Origin: Streptomyces sp. Ncost-T10-10d | GTDB lineage: Bacteria > Actinomycetota > Actinomycetes > Streptomycetales > Streptomycetaceae | Direction: 5' to 3' | Length of the DNA stretch: 64,000 nucleotides | Assembly: GCF_900091955.1 (NCBI RefSeq) | Contig: NZ_FMDF01000073.1 | Coordinates: 1-64,000 of the forward strand | Shown: in pieces, positions 27,081 to 35,170 of the stretch | Layout: each line of letters opens with the position of its first letter | Numbering within the stretch: position 1 is the first letter of the stretch | The notes under the pieces: generated by a model | What the model saw: only the letters and a program-made list of their open reading frames with translations | What the model was told of the DNA's origin: nothing | Databases searched by the model: none | Position numbers and translations under genes: made by a program

Positions 27081-28391
27081 TTACGCGGGTACGTGCACGG
27101 CCTCCACGCGGCTGATCACATGGTGGTCCCGCTCGCGGTGCGTGGCCCGGGAGTGGAGCCGCAGAATCTGTACGACGCCGAGCGCCTCCAGCACGAAGAC
27201 CGAGGCGAACGCGATCCGGTAGTTGTCACCGGTCGCGTCCAGCAGCACGCCGACGGCGAACAGCGTGGTCATCGAAGCGATGAAGCCGCCCATGTTCACG
27301 ATGCCCGAGGCGGTGCCCTGGCGCTCCGGCGGGTTGGCGGGCCGTGCGAAGTCGAAGCCGATCATCGAGGCGGGACCGCACGCGCCGAGCACCACGCACA
27401 GGACGATCAGCAGCCACATCGGCGCACGGTCGCCCGGGTAGAAGATGGTCGACGCCCAGAGCAGGGCCGTCACGGTGACCGTCCCGAGGGCCAGCGGGGC
27501 GCGGGCCTCGTGGTGGCGGGCGATGATCTGCCCGTAGACCAGTCCGAACGCCATGTTGGAGAGCACCACCAGGGTGAGCAGCTCACCGGCGGTGGACCGG
27601 CTCAGCCCCTGTGCCTCCACCAGGAACGGAAGCCCCCACAGCAGCAGGAACACCATGGCCGGGAACTGCGTGGTGAAGTGCACCCACATACCGAGCCGGG
27701 TGCCGGGCTCCCGCCAGGAGGCGGCGATCTGCTTGCGTACGTAGGCGGCGCCCGCGTGCTCGGCGGGCGGCGGCTCGTGGCCCTCGGGGTGGTCCTTCAG
27801 GAACAGCAGGAGAAGCACAAGGACGAGAACCCCGGCGGCGGAGCTGCCCACGAAGGTGGTGGTCCAGCCGAATCCGTGCAGGGCCCTCGCGATGAACAGC
27901 GTCGAGACGAGGTTGCCCGCCATTCCGAAGAGCGCGGCGACCTGACCGATCAGCGGACCGCGCCGGGCCGGGAACCAGCGGGCACCGAGCCGCAGCACGC
28001 TGATGAAGGTCATCGCGTCGCCGCAGCCGAGCAGCGCCCGGGACGCCAGCGCCGTGCCGTACGAGGGGGAGAGCGCGAAGCCGAGCTGCCCCAGGGTGAA
28101 CAGAACGGCCCCGAGGGTGAGGACCTTCTTGGTGCCGAGCCGGTCGACCAGCAGGCCGACGGGTATCTGCATGCCCGCGTAGACGAGCAGCTGAAGGATG
28201 GAGAACGTGGAGAGTGCGGAGGCGTTGACGTGGAACCGGTCGGCGGCGTCCAGTCCGGCAACACCCAGGCTGGTGCGGAAGATGATGGCGACGAAGTAGA
28301 CGGCGACGCCGATGCCCCAGACCCATGCGGCACGCCGGCCGCCGGGTGGATCTCCGGGCAGGGACAGGGTGGGAGCGGCGGCGGAACTCAC
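27081..28391 (-). CDS. Major facilitator superfamily transporter
   Basis: A 436-residue transporter with about 12 hydrophobic segments and the MFS motif-A loop VGLLVDRLGTKKVLT between helices 2 and 3. The N-terminal helix carries WVWGIGVAVYFVAIIFRTS, typical of the anion:cation/hexuronate-like branch. The tail is charged with several His (RATHRERDHHV). It is translationally coupled to the GntR regulator upstream by a GTGA overlap at 28388-28391, so the regulator probably controls this transporter by its ligand, likely a small organic acid or amino acid by analogy with FCD-type GntR proteins. Substrate not determined. Confidence 0.9.
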   Translation of the reverse strand: MSSAAAPTLSLPGDPPGGRRAAWVWGIGVAVYFVAIIFRTSLGVAGLDAADRFHVNASALSTFSILQLLVYAGMQIPVGLLVDRLGTKKVLTLGAVLFTLGQLGFALSPSYGTALASRALLGCGDAMTFISVLRLGARWFPARRGPLIGQVAALFGMAGNLVSTLFIARALHGFGWTTTFVGSSAAGVLVLVLLLLFLKDHPEGHEPPPAEHAGAAYVRKQIAASWREPGTRLGMWVHFTTQFPAMVFLLLWGLPFLVEAQGLSRSTAGELLTLVVLSNMAFGLVYGQIIARHHEARAPLALGTVTVTALLWASTIFYPGDRAPMWLLIVLCVVLGACGPASMIGFDFARPANPPERQGTASGIVNMGGFIASMTTLFAVGVLLDATGDNYRIAFASVFVLEALGVVQILRLHSRATHRERDHHVISRVEAVHVPA

Positions 28392-29095
28392 CGGTCCTCA
28401 CCCCTGACCAACACCTTGACCCGGCTGACATGTCGCCGCACGACCTGTGCGGCACCGTCCGCGTCACCCGACCTGATCGCTTCGAGCAGCTCGCCGTGCT
28501 CGGTGATGTTGGCGGCGATCCTGCCCGGGTGCGCCTCCATCACGGCGACGCCCATCCGCAACTGCCGGTCGCGCAGCTGGTCGTAGAGGCGCGAGAGGAT
28601 GTCGTTGCCCGCGTTGCGCACGATCTCCGCGTGGAAGCAGCGGTCCTTCACGGACACGGCGGCCAGGTCACCGGCCTCGGCCAACTGCCGCTGCTCATCG
28701 AGAAGCTCCTCAAGCCGTCCGATCAACTGCGCAGAGGCGGGGACGGCCTTGCGGGCCGCGAACTCCTCGACGAGCAGCCGGGTCTCCACCACGTCCGCGA
28801 TCTCCTGCGCGGAGACGGCGAGAACGAGAGCACCCTTCTTCGGATACAGCTTGATCAGCCCCTCGACCTCCAGCCGCAGCAGAGCTTCGCGCACGGGCGT
28901 ACGGGAGACACCGACGGCCTCCGCGAGATCGCCTTCGGTGAGGAGCGTGCCGCCTTCGTAGCGGCGGTCCAGGACCGCCTCCTTGATATGGGCGTAGACG
29001 CGCTCGGCGGCGGGGGGCTGCTTGACGGAGGACTTCACGGTCGGCTGCGCGGCGGACTTCGCAGAGGGCTTCACGGCTGGGGGTGCGGCAGGCAT
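28388..29095 (-). CDS. GntR-family (FadR/FCD subfamily) transcriptional regulator
   Basis: A 235-residue regulator. After a Lys/Ala/Pro-rich lead of ~30 residues comes the winged-helix domain (YAHIKEAVLDRRYEGG, GDLAEAVGVSRTPVREALL). The all-helical FCD ligand domain has metal/ligand-binding candidates in DRCFHAEIV and RHVSRVKVLV. ATG 29095 gives MPAAPPAVKPSAK; no clear Shine-Dalgarno precedes it, so the message may be leaderless or nearly so. It overlaps the MFS gene start by four bases. An inverted repeat over the start codon (29094-29125) is a candidate autoregulatory operator. Confidence 0.88.
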   Translation of the reverse strand: MPAAPPAVKPSAKSAAQPTVKSSVKQPPAAERVYAHIKEAVLDRRYEGGTLLTEGDLAEAVGVSRTPVREALLRLEVEGLIKLYPKKGALVLAVSAQEIADVVETRLLVEEFAARKAVPASAQLIGRLEELLDEQRQLAEAGDLAAVSVKDRCFHAEIVRNAGNDILSRLYDQLRDRQLRMGVAVMEAHPGRIAANITEHGELLEAIRSGDADGAAQVVRRHVSRVKVLVRGEDR

Positions 29096-29125
29096 GTACA
29101 CAGCATAGATACAACATGCGTACAT
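29094..29125. promoter_or_regulatory. Candidate operator over the GntR start codon
   Basis: Inverted repeat with 6-bp perfect arms ATGTAC (29094-29099) and GTACAT (29120-29125), and internal CA…TG and GCAT…ATGC symmetry. It is AT-rich against its surroundings and includes the predicted start codon of the GntR gene. Its role as operator is inferred from position. Confidence 0.5.
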
Positions 29126-29302
29126 GAGGAAACCCGTCCGGGATCCGGACAGGTGCGGGACGGGGGCCACCCCGTGGCCCGAACCACCCTTAGCTCCGAA
29201 ATTGCCTCAGGAATCAGCACATCCTTCCTTCGGCCTCATGAGTCTCACCACCGAGCGGCACCCTCATGTGGCCGCATTCCAGGGGCATTTGGAGCGTTCA
29301 AG

Positions 29303-30202
29303 TTGAAAATCGGCATTAAGGGCATAAACCGCGTTTCCGCCACTGCCACCGTGGCTCTTACCGCGGGTGCCGTCATCGCGGGCAGCGTGTTCGCCTCCAC
29401 GGCGCAGGCCGCCACGCCGCCCACTCCCACGATCACCGCCAAGGGCGGTTACGTGATGAACAACGGCACCGCGAAGACCCTGTTCACCAAGGCTGCGGAC
29501 ACCCGTCGCTCCACCGGATCCACCACCAAGATCATGACCGCCAAGGTCGTCCTGGCGCAGAAGAATCTCAACCTGGATTCCAAGGTCACGATCCAGAAGG
29601 CGTACAGCGACTACATCGTCTCCAAGGGGGCCTCGTCGGCCCACCTGATCGTGGGCGACAAGGTCACCGTCCGCCAGCTGCTGTACGGTCTGATGCTGCC
29701 GTCCGGCTGCGACGCCGCGTACGCGCTGGCCGACAAGTTCGGCTCCGGCACCACCCGCGCGGCCCGCGTGAAGTCGTTCATCGGCAAGATGAACGCCCAG
29801 GCCAAGTCCCTCGGGCTGACGAACACGCACTTCGACTCGTTCGACGGCATAGGGAACGGCTCGAACTACTCGACGCCGCGCGACCTGACGAAGATCGCCA
29901 GCAGCGCGATGAAGAACTCCACGTTCCGCACGGTCGTGAAGACCAAGTCGACCAAGCAGAAGGTCACCACGAAGAGCGGTGGTTACCGCTACATGTCGTG
30001 GTCCAACACCAACGCGATGCTCAGCAGCTACAGCGGCGCCATCGGCGTGAAGACCGGTTCCGGCCCGACGGCCAAGTACTGCCTGGTCTTCGCCGCGACC
30101 CGTAACGGCAAGACGGTCATCGGCACCGTGCTCGCCTCCACGAGCGCGACCACCCGTTCCGCGGACATGAAGAAGATCATGGACTACTCCTTCAAGAAGT
30201 AG
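29303..30202 (+). CDS. dacA: D-alanyl-D-alanine carboxypeptidase (S11, penicillin-binding protein)
   Basis: A 299-residue exported D,D-carboxypeptidase that trims the terminal D-Ala from peptidoglycan stem peptides. The signal peptide (VALTAGAVIAGSVFASTAQA) ends in an AxA site. Active-site motifs of the serine peptidase fold are STTK (SxxK), SGC in LMLPSGCDAAYA (the SxN motif with Cys in place of Asn, seen in other streptomycete enzymes) and KTG in IGVKTGSGP. There is no C-terminal membrane anchor, so it is likely soluble or wall-associated. The start is TTG 29303, 8 bases after GGAG; upstream frame is non-coding. A strong terminator follows. Confidence 0.9.
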   Translation: MKIGIKGINRVSATATVALTAGAVIAGSVFASTAQAATPPTPTITAKGGYVMNNGTAKTLFTKAADTRRSTGSTTKIMTAKVVLAQKNLNLDSKVTIQKAYSDYIVSKGASSAHLIVGDKVTVRQLLYGLMLPSGCDAAYALADKFGSGTTRAARVKSFIGKMNAQAKSLGLTNTHFDSFDGIGNGSNYSTPRDLTKIASSAMKNSTFRTVVKTKSTKQKVTTKSGGYRYMSWSNTNAMLSSYSGAIGVKTGSGPTAKYCLVFAATRNGKTVIGTVLASTSATTRSADMKKIMDYSFKK

Positions 30203-30226
30203 TCCCGCCGACCACGGCGGCACACG

Positions 30227-30259
30227 GAGAGGGGCCCCGCACCGCGCGGGGCCCCTCTC
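30227..30259 (+). terminator. dacA terminator
   Basis: Perfect 14-bp inverted repeat GAGAGGGGCCCCGC (30227-30240) / GCGGGGCCCCTCTC (30246-30259) with a 5-base loop, 25 bases after the stop. It also faces the 3' end of the convergent VOC gene. Confidence 0.85.
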
Positions 30260-30292
30260 GCCGCTCTCCTGGCCTCTCCGGCCCGCCGACGC

Positions 30293-30682
30293 TCAGTCGA
30301 GACAGAACTCGTTGCCCTCGATGTCCTGCATATTGATGCACGACTCGTTCTCCTCATCGGCGTACAGCACGTTCAGGCACACCGCCCCGAGCGCGACCAG
30401 CCGATCGCGTTCGGCCTCAAGCACGGCCAGACGCTCCGCGCCTACGAGCCCGGTACCGACCCGCACGTCGAGATGCACCCTGTTCTTGGCGACCTTGCCC
30501 TCGGGAACCTGCTGGAAATACATGCGCGGGCCCTCACCCGTGGGATCGGCGCACACAGCCCATGATCCCTGTCCCTCGGAGGGCAGCGTTACGACGTACC
30601 CCAACACTTCGCACCAAAAGCGAGCGACGCGCTCGGTATCCGCGCAGTCGAAGGTGACCTGGAACTTCTTGACCGATGACAT
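30293..30682 (-). CDS. VOC (glyoxalase/bleomycin resistance) family protein
   Basis: A 129-residue protein with the beta-alpha-beta-beta-beta modules of the vicinal oxygen chelate fold. The first module is FQVTFDCADTERVARFWCEVLGY, and the C-terminal module has NRVHLDVRVG and ends DIEGNEFCLD, which supplies a metal-ligand Glu. Such small VOC proteins are often uncharacterised; binding of a small metabolite or drug is possible. ATG 30682 is plausible. The gene sits between the dacA terminator and a stretch of gene fragments. Confidence 0.8.
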   Translation of the reverse strand: MSSVKKFQVTFDCADTERVARFWCEVLGYVVTLPSEGQGSWAVCADPTGEGPRMYFQQVPEGKVAKNRVHLDVRVGTGLVGAERLAVLEAERDRLVALGAVCLNVLYADEENESCINMQDIEGNEFCLD

Positions 30683-30722
30683 TGAGCCACCCTAACCTCT
30701 GCGGCTCAATTCCCTTTGAGAA

Positions 30723-31070
30723 TTAATACGTTGACCAGCGGATCGGCGACGAACTCTCAGCAGGGAGCGCAGGTCGGACGCGCTCGTAGTGCAGGCCGAT
30801 CGCGCCGTCCGTCAGCACGGTCGACTGAGCCAGAGCCCATGCCGAGGCGGGAATGCCCTCCTCGAACAGGCGCAGACCGGCGCCCAGCAGCATGGGGACG
30901 ACCACGAAGCGCAGGTCGTCGATCAGGTCGGCGCGCGGCAGCGCCTGGATGACGCTCGCGCTGTTGACCACGAGGATGTCCCTGCCGGGAGTGTCCCGGA
31001 GTTCCTTGACCTCTGCCTCCAGGTCGCGGGCGATACGGAAGTTGGCCCAGCCGGCGAACGGCTGCCGGTT
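30723..31070 (-). pseudogene. C-terminal fragment of a dihydrofolate-reductase-family (RibD C-type) protein
   Basis: The minus-strand frame ending at TAA 30723-30725 encodes a recognisable C-terminal half of the DHFR/RibD-C family: WANFRIARDLEAEVKELR, the nucleotide-binding strand DILVVNSASVIQAL and DDLRFVVVPMLLGAGLRLFE. The N-terminal half, with the start and first strands, is missing. Upstream of ~31070 the sequence instead encodes, on the opposite strand, the tail of an unrelated ATPase. A continuous open frame extends to 31226, but its extra residues do not look like the family. I read this as a truncated remnant. Confidence 0.7.
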
Positions 31071-31283
31071 CTGCGCGAGGCGGCGGCCGACGAGTGCTAC
31101 GGGCGGGGGCTCGTCATCGTCGCGCGGATCGCGGACCACTGGGGCGTCGAGCCGCGCACCGTCGGCAAGACCGTGTTCGCCGAACTCGCCCTGCGGCAAG
31201 GGCCGGACATGCCGATGGGCCCGCACGAAGTTCGCGCGGGCCCATCTCGTACACGTACCGCTGAAGCACCTACGCCCAGGTGA
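31071..31283 (+). pseudogene. C-terminal fragment of a histidine-kinase-like ATP-binding protein
   Basis: The plus-strand frame from CTG 31071 encodes YGRGLVIVARIADHWGVEP and GKTVFAEL, the G-box and final strand of the anti-sigma-type ATP-binding regulators common in Streptomyces (compare GRGLLLMEMLADAWGVD in the protein at 9,355). The N-box half and start are absent; sequence before ~31070 belongs to the DHFR-family fragment on the other strand. The fragment's end overlaps the 3' end of the E2 gene by 14 bases. Confidence 0.65.
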
Positions 31284-32670
31284 TCAGGCGCTTCGGCTGT
31301 TCCAGGATCGCGGCGACGTCCGCCAGAACCTTGGAGCCGAGCTCGCCGTCGACCAGGCGGTGGTCGAACGACAGGGCCAGCGTGGTGACCTGACGGGGCT
31401 TCACCTTGCCCTTGTGGACCCACGGCTGGAGCTTGATCGCTCCGACCGCGAGGATCGCGGACTCGCCCGGGTTCAGGATCGGAGTGCCCGTGTCGACGCC
31501 GAAGACGCCGACGTTGGTGATCGTCACCGTGCCGCCCGCCATCGCGGCCGGGGAGGTCTTGCCGTCCCGGGCCGTGGAGACCAGCTCGCCCAGCGCCGCG
31601 GCGAGCTCCGGCAGGGTCTTGTCGTGCGCGTCCTTGATGTTCGGCACGATCAGACCGCGCGGGGTGGCGGCGGCGATGCCCAGGTTCACGTAGTGCTTCT
31701 GGACGATCTCCTGGTTGGCCTCGTCCCAGGCGGCGTTGACGTCCGGGTTCCGCTTGATCGCGACGAGGAGGGCCTTGGCGATGATCAGGAGCGGGTTGAC
31801 CCGCACCCCCGCCATCTCCTTGTCCTCCTTGAGCTCCGCCACCAGCTTCATCGTGCGCGTCACATCGACGGTGACGAACTCGGTGACGTGCGGAGCCGTG
31901 AACGCGCTGCCGACCATCGCCTGGGCGATGGCCTTCCGTACACCCTTGACCGGGATACGGGTCTCGCGGGCGCCGGCCGACACGACGACGGCCGGAGCCT
32001 CGGCCTCGGCCACCGCCGGGGCGGCGACGGGTGCCGCTGCCTGCGCCGGTACGGGCGTCACCGCCGCGTGCACGTCCTCGCGGGTGATGATCCCGCCCTC
32101 ACCGGTCGGGACGACCGTCGCCAGGTCGATGCCCAGGTCCTTGGCCAGCTTGCGCACCGGCGGCTTGGCGAGGGGGCGGCTGTCCCGAACGGCCACGGCG
32201 CCATGACCGTTCATCTCGCCCTGGATCGCGGCCGCGGCGGCGGGCACCGCGGTCGTGGCGCCCTTGCGGGCACGCCGCTTGGTCGAGCTCTCGGCGACGC
32301 CGTACCCGACCAGGACCGGCTGACGGCCCTTGGGGGCCTCCGGCTCCGACGGCTCCGGTTCGGCAACCGGCGCGGGAACAGCGGCCGGGGCCGCGTCACC
32401 GCTGCCCGGCGCCACGTCCACCGCGATGATCACCTGACCGACATCGACGGTCGTGCCCTCGGGGAAACGCAGCTCGTGCACCACCCCGTCGAACGGAATC
32501 GGCAGCTCCACAGCCGCCTTGGCCGTCTCGACCTCGCACACGACCTGGCCGTCGGTGACGGTGTCGCCGGGCTGTACGTACCACTTGAGGATCTCGGCCT
32601 CGGTCAGTCCCTCGCCCACGTCGGGCATCTTGAACTCTCGGAAGCGAGCAGCGTTGGAAGTGTCGTTCAT
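31270..32670 (-). CDS. bkdC2: Branched-chain 2-oxoacid dehydrogenase E2 (dihydrolipoyl acyltransferase), cluster 2
   Basis: A 466-residue E2 core subunit. One N-terminal lipoyl domain carries the lipoyl-Lys in VETAKAAVE. A Pro/Ala linker leads to the peripheral subunit-binding domain (VRKLAKDLGIDLATV, GEGGIITREDVHAAV), and the C-terminal catalytic domain ends with LSFDHRLVDGELG (HxxxDG active site). It transfers branched acyl groups from the lipoyl arm to CoA. It is last in the operon E1alpha-E1beta-E2, with 19 bases to E1beta. ATG 32670 is preferred over GTG 32679 on spacing to GGGG. No E3 gene lies nearby. Products prime branched-chain fatty acid and some polyketide synthesis. Confidence 0.93.
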   Translation of the reverse strand: MNDTSNAARFREFKMPDVGEGLTEAEILKWYVQPGDTVTDGQVVCEVETAKAAVELPIPFDGVVHELRFPEGTTVDVGQVIIAVDVAPGSGDAAPAAVPAPVAEPEPSEPEAPKGRQPVLVGYGVAESSTKRRARKGATTAVPAAAAAIQGEMNGHGAVAVRDSRPLAKPPVRKLAKDLGIDLATVVPTGEGGIITREDVHAAVTPVPAQAAAPVAAPAVAEAEAPAVVVSAGARETRIPVKGVRKAIAQAMVGSAFTAPHVTEFVTVDVTRTMKLVAELKEDKEMAGVRVNPLLIIAKALLVAIKRNPDVNAAWDEANQEIVQKHYVNLGIAAATPRGLIVPNIKDAHDKTLPELAAALGELVSTARDGKTSPAAMAGGTVTITNVGVFGVDTGTPILNPGESAILAVGAIKLQPWVHKGKVKPRQVTTLALSFDHRLVDGELGSKVLADVAAILEQPKRLITWA

Positions 32671-32689
32671 CGTTGTCACGCCCCAGTCC

Positions 32690-33670
32690 TCAGTACGCCA
32701 GCGAGCGGTCGACGGCGTCGAGCACACGGTCGAGGCCCGGCAGGTACTCGTCCTCCAGCCGCGCCGGCGGGTACGGGGCGTGATAGCCGCCGACCCTGAG
32801 CACCGGTGCTTCCAGGTGGTAGAAGCAACGCTCGGTGATCCGGGCGGCGATCTCGGCGCCGGAGCCGTAGAACACCGGCGCCTCGTGGACCACGACGAGC
32901 CGGCCGGTCTTCTCGACCGAGGTCCGGATGGTGTCGAAGTCGATCGGGGACATCGAGCGCAGGTCCAGGACCTCGATCGACTTGCCCTCCTCCTGGGCGG
33001 CCGCGGCCGCTTCCAGGCAGACCTTCACCATCGGGCCGTACGCGGCAAGCGTGAGGTCGGAGCCCGTACGCGCCACCGCGGCCCGGTGCAGCGGGCCGGG
33101 GATGGAGTCGGTCTCGACCTCGCCCTTGTCCCAGTAGCGGCGCTTGGGCTCGAAGAAGATGACCGGGTCGTCGCTCTGGACGGCCTGCTGCATCATCCAG
33201 TAGGCGTCGCTCGCGTTCGAGGGCGAGACCACCTTCAGGCCCGCGACGTGCGCGAACAGGGCCTCGGGGGACTCGCTGTGGTGCTCGACGGCGCCGATGC
33301 CGCCGCCGTACGGAATCCGCACGACGACCGGCAGCTTGATCTTGCCGAGCGCCCGGGCGTGCATCTTCGCGAGCTGCGTGACGATCTGGTCGTACGCGGG
33401 GAAGACGAAGCCGTCGAACTGGATCTCCACGATGGGCCGGTAGCCGCGCAGGGCCAGGCCGATCGCCGTACCGACGATGCCGGACTCGGCGAGCGGGGTG
33501 TCGATCACCCGGTCCTCGCCGAAGTCCTTCTGGAGTCCGTCGGTGATCCGGAAGACCCCGCCCAGCTTGCCGACGTCCTCACCCATGATGAGGACCTTGG
33601 GGTCGGTGTCGAGGGCCTTGCGCAGCGACTCGTTGAGAGCCTTCGCAATGGACATCTTTTCCATGGCCAT
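32690..33670 (-). CDS. bkdB2: Branched-chain 2-oxoacid dehydrogenase E1 beta subunit, cluster 2
   Basis: A 326-residue E1beta subunit of the thiamine-diphosphate-dependent decarboxylase. Family landmarks are VLIMGEDVGKLGGVFRIT, DTPLAESGIVGTAIG, EIQFDGFVFPAYDQI and RIPYGGGIGAVEHHSES, the last holding active-site His residues, followed by VVVHEAPVFYG. It pairs with E1alpha into a heterotetramer that decarboxylates 2-oxoisovalerate and related acids from Val, Leu and Ile. It begins 2 bases after the E1alpha stop and precedes E2. Its length is close to that recalled for S. avermitilis BkdG (325 residues). Confidence 0.93.
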   Translation of the reverse strand: MAMEKMSIAKALNESLRKALDTDPKVLIMGEDVGKLGGVFRITDGLQKDFGEDRVIDTPLAESGIVGTAIGLALRGYRPIVEIQFDGFVFPAYDQIVTQLAKMHARALGKIKLPVVVRIPYGGGIGAVEHHSESPEALFAHVAGLKVVSPSNASDAYWMMQQAVQSDDPVIFFEPKRRYWDKGEVETDSIPGPLHRAAVARTGSDLTLAAYGPMVKVCLEAAAAAQEEGKSIEVLDLRSMSPIDFDTIRTSVEKTGRLVVVHEAPVFYGSGAEIAARITERCFYHLEAPVLRVGGYHAPYPPARLEDEYLPGLDRVLDAVDRSLAY

Positions 33671-33672
33671 GG

Positions 33673-34845
33673 CTAGTTGCCCTCCTCGGCGAACGATGCC
33701 TGGTAGGCGGCGAACTGGGCGCGCTCCTCGTCGACGAGCGGGTTCCCGTCGGCGTAGACGTGGTCGAAGATCGCCATCCGGTCCGGATCGGGCATCGCCC
33801 GTACCGCTTCACGCACCCGCTTGCCGAGGGCTTCGCTCTCCTCCTCCAGCGCGGTGAAGAACGCCTCGTCGGCGGCCTGCTGCTTCTCCAGGTAGGCACG
33901 CAGCCGCAGGATCGGGTCCTTGGCCTCCCAGGAGGCCCGCTCCTCGTCCGCCCGGTACTTCGTCGGGTCGTCGGAGGTGGTGTGCGCGCCCATGCGGTAG
34001 GTGAACGCCTCGACGAGCGTGGGCCCCTCCCCCCGGCGGGCCCGCTCCAGCGCCGACCTGGTGACGGCCAGACAGGCGAGTACGTCGTTGCCGTCGACCC
34101 GGACGCCGGGGAAGCCGAAGCCCTGCGCGCGCTGGTAGAGCGGGACGCGGGTCTGCTTCTCGGTCGGCTCGGAGATCGCCCACTGGTTGTTCTGGCAGAA
34201 GAAGACGACCGGGGCGTTGTAGACCGCGGAGAAGGTGAAGGACTCGGCGACGTCTCCCTGGCTGGAGGCACCGTCGCCGAAGTACGCGATCACGGCCGAG
34301 TCCGCGCCGTCCTTGGCGACGCCCATGGCGTAGCCGGTGGCGTGCAGGGTCTGCGAGCCGATGACGATCGTGTACAGGTGGAAGTTGTTGGTGTTCGGGT
34401 CCCAGCCGCCGTGGTTCACACCGCGGAACATCCCGAGCAGATTCGTCGGGTCGACGCCCCGGCACCAGGCGACGCCGTGCTCGCGGTAGGTCGGGAAGAC
34501 GTAGTCGTCGTCGCGCAGGGCCCGGCCGGAGCCGATCTGGGCGGCCTCCTGGCCGAGCAGCGAGGCCCACAGCCCCAGCTCGCCCTGACGCTGGAGGGCG
34601 GTGGCCTCGGCGTCGAAGCGGCGGGTCAGGACCATGTCCCGGTACAGACCGCGCAGCTCGTCCGCGGTCAGGTCGATCGAATAGTCCGGATGCTCCACGC
34701 GCTCGCCCTCGGGCGTCAGCAGCTGTACGAGCTCGGGCTCGGAACTCTGTGGCGTCTTCGCGGACGTCTTCGCGGTCGTTTTCACGGCGCTGGTCCGCTT
34801 GCTGCTGCGTCGCGGTTTGCGCGCGGCAGTGCTCTCCACGGTCAC
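33673..34845 (-). CDS. bkdA2: Branched-chain 2-oxoacid dehydrogenase E1 alpha subunit, cluster 2
   Basis: A 390-residue E1alpha subunit. After a Lys/Arg/Ser/Thr-rich lead of ~40 residues (KPRRSSKRTSAVKTTAKTS) come YRDMVLTRRFDAEATALQ, LLGQEAAQIGSG and FPTYREHGVAW. The thiamine-diphosphate/Mg motif is GDGASSQGDVAESF, ending in NNQWAIS. The phosphorylation-loop region is YRMGAHTTSDDPTKYR. GTG 34845 is chosen for GGAGGAG 7 bases upstream. It is first gene of the cluster-2 operon and diverges from a LuxR-type response regulator across a 325-base promoter region. Confidence 0.93.
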   Translation of the reverse strand: MTVESTAARKPRRSSKRTSAVKTTAKTSAKTPQSSEPELVQLLTPEGERVEHPDYSIDLTADELRGLYRDMVLTRRFDAEATALQRQGELGLWASLLGQEAAQIGSGRALRDDDYVFPTYREHGVAWCRGVDPTNLLGMFRGVNHGGWDPNTNNFHLYTIVIGSQTLHATGYAMGVAKDGADSAVIAYFGDGASSQGDVAESFTFSAVYNAPVVFFCQNNQWAISEPTEKQTRVPLYQRAQGFGFPGVRVDGNDVLACLAVTRSALERARRGEGPTLVEAFTYRMGAHTTSDDPTKYRADEERASWEAKDPILRLRAYLEKQQAADEAFFTALEEESEALGKRVREAVRAMPDPDRMAIFDHVYADGNPLVDEERAQFAAYQASFAEEGN

Positions 34846-35170
34846 GTGCGTGCTCCTCCGTCGGTCCGGCCCCCGGGGTCTGCCGGGAAGCCAGTGCGGC
34901 TCGCCTGTGTCCGCACCCGTGCACGGGGTGGGTGCCGCTCGGTCCGGGAACAGGCGTGACAGGTGCCCCGGCGAGCGCCCTGCCAAAAGCACGTTACCCA
35001 GTACGCCGCATAACTGCGAAACCCTATCTGACCTGCGATTTTGCTTGGATTTCCAAGTAAATCGAAAAAGTCGGGAACTCTCGCTGGTCACAGCACTGGG
35101 AACAGCCTTGCAGGCCGCCGGAACAACGGCACGTTATCCCGCCGTTCGGCGGCAGGGAAGAGGCGAGTGT
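34846..35170. promoter_or_regulatory. Divergent promoter region between bkd cluster 2 and a response regulator
   Basis: A 325-base gene-free stretch. Its middle (about 35,010-35,090) is clearly AT-richer than the genome average and holds the palindrome at 35044-35057. Frames here give only low-complexity shadows. Both flanking genes are read outward, so promoters for each should lie inside. Confidence 0.7.
35044..35057. promoter_or_regulatory. Palindromic candidate operator for bkd cluster 2 / regulator
   Basis: CTTGGATTTCCAAG: perfect 6-bp arms CTTGGA and TCCAAG around TT, in an AT-rich island midway in the divergent promoter. Position suggests binding by the adjacent LuxR-type regulator or another factor; this is inference. 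Confidence 0.5.

Noticed and set aside
28325..30202. Upstream extension of the D,D-carboxypeptidase frame by more than 300 residues
   Set aside because: The added part lies opposite the GntR gene and lacks motifs; signal peptide and ribosome-binding site place the start at TTG 29303.
31071..31226. Continuation of the DHFR-family minus frame as a genuine N-terminus
   Set aside because: The residues there do not resemble the family, while the plus strand encodes a recognisable ATPase tail.
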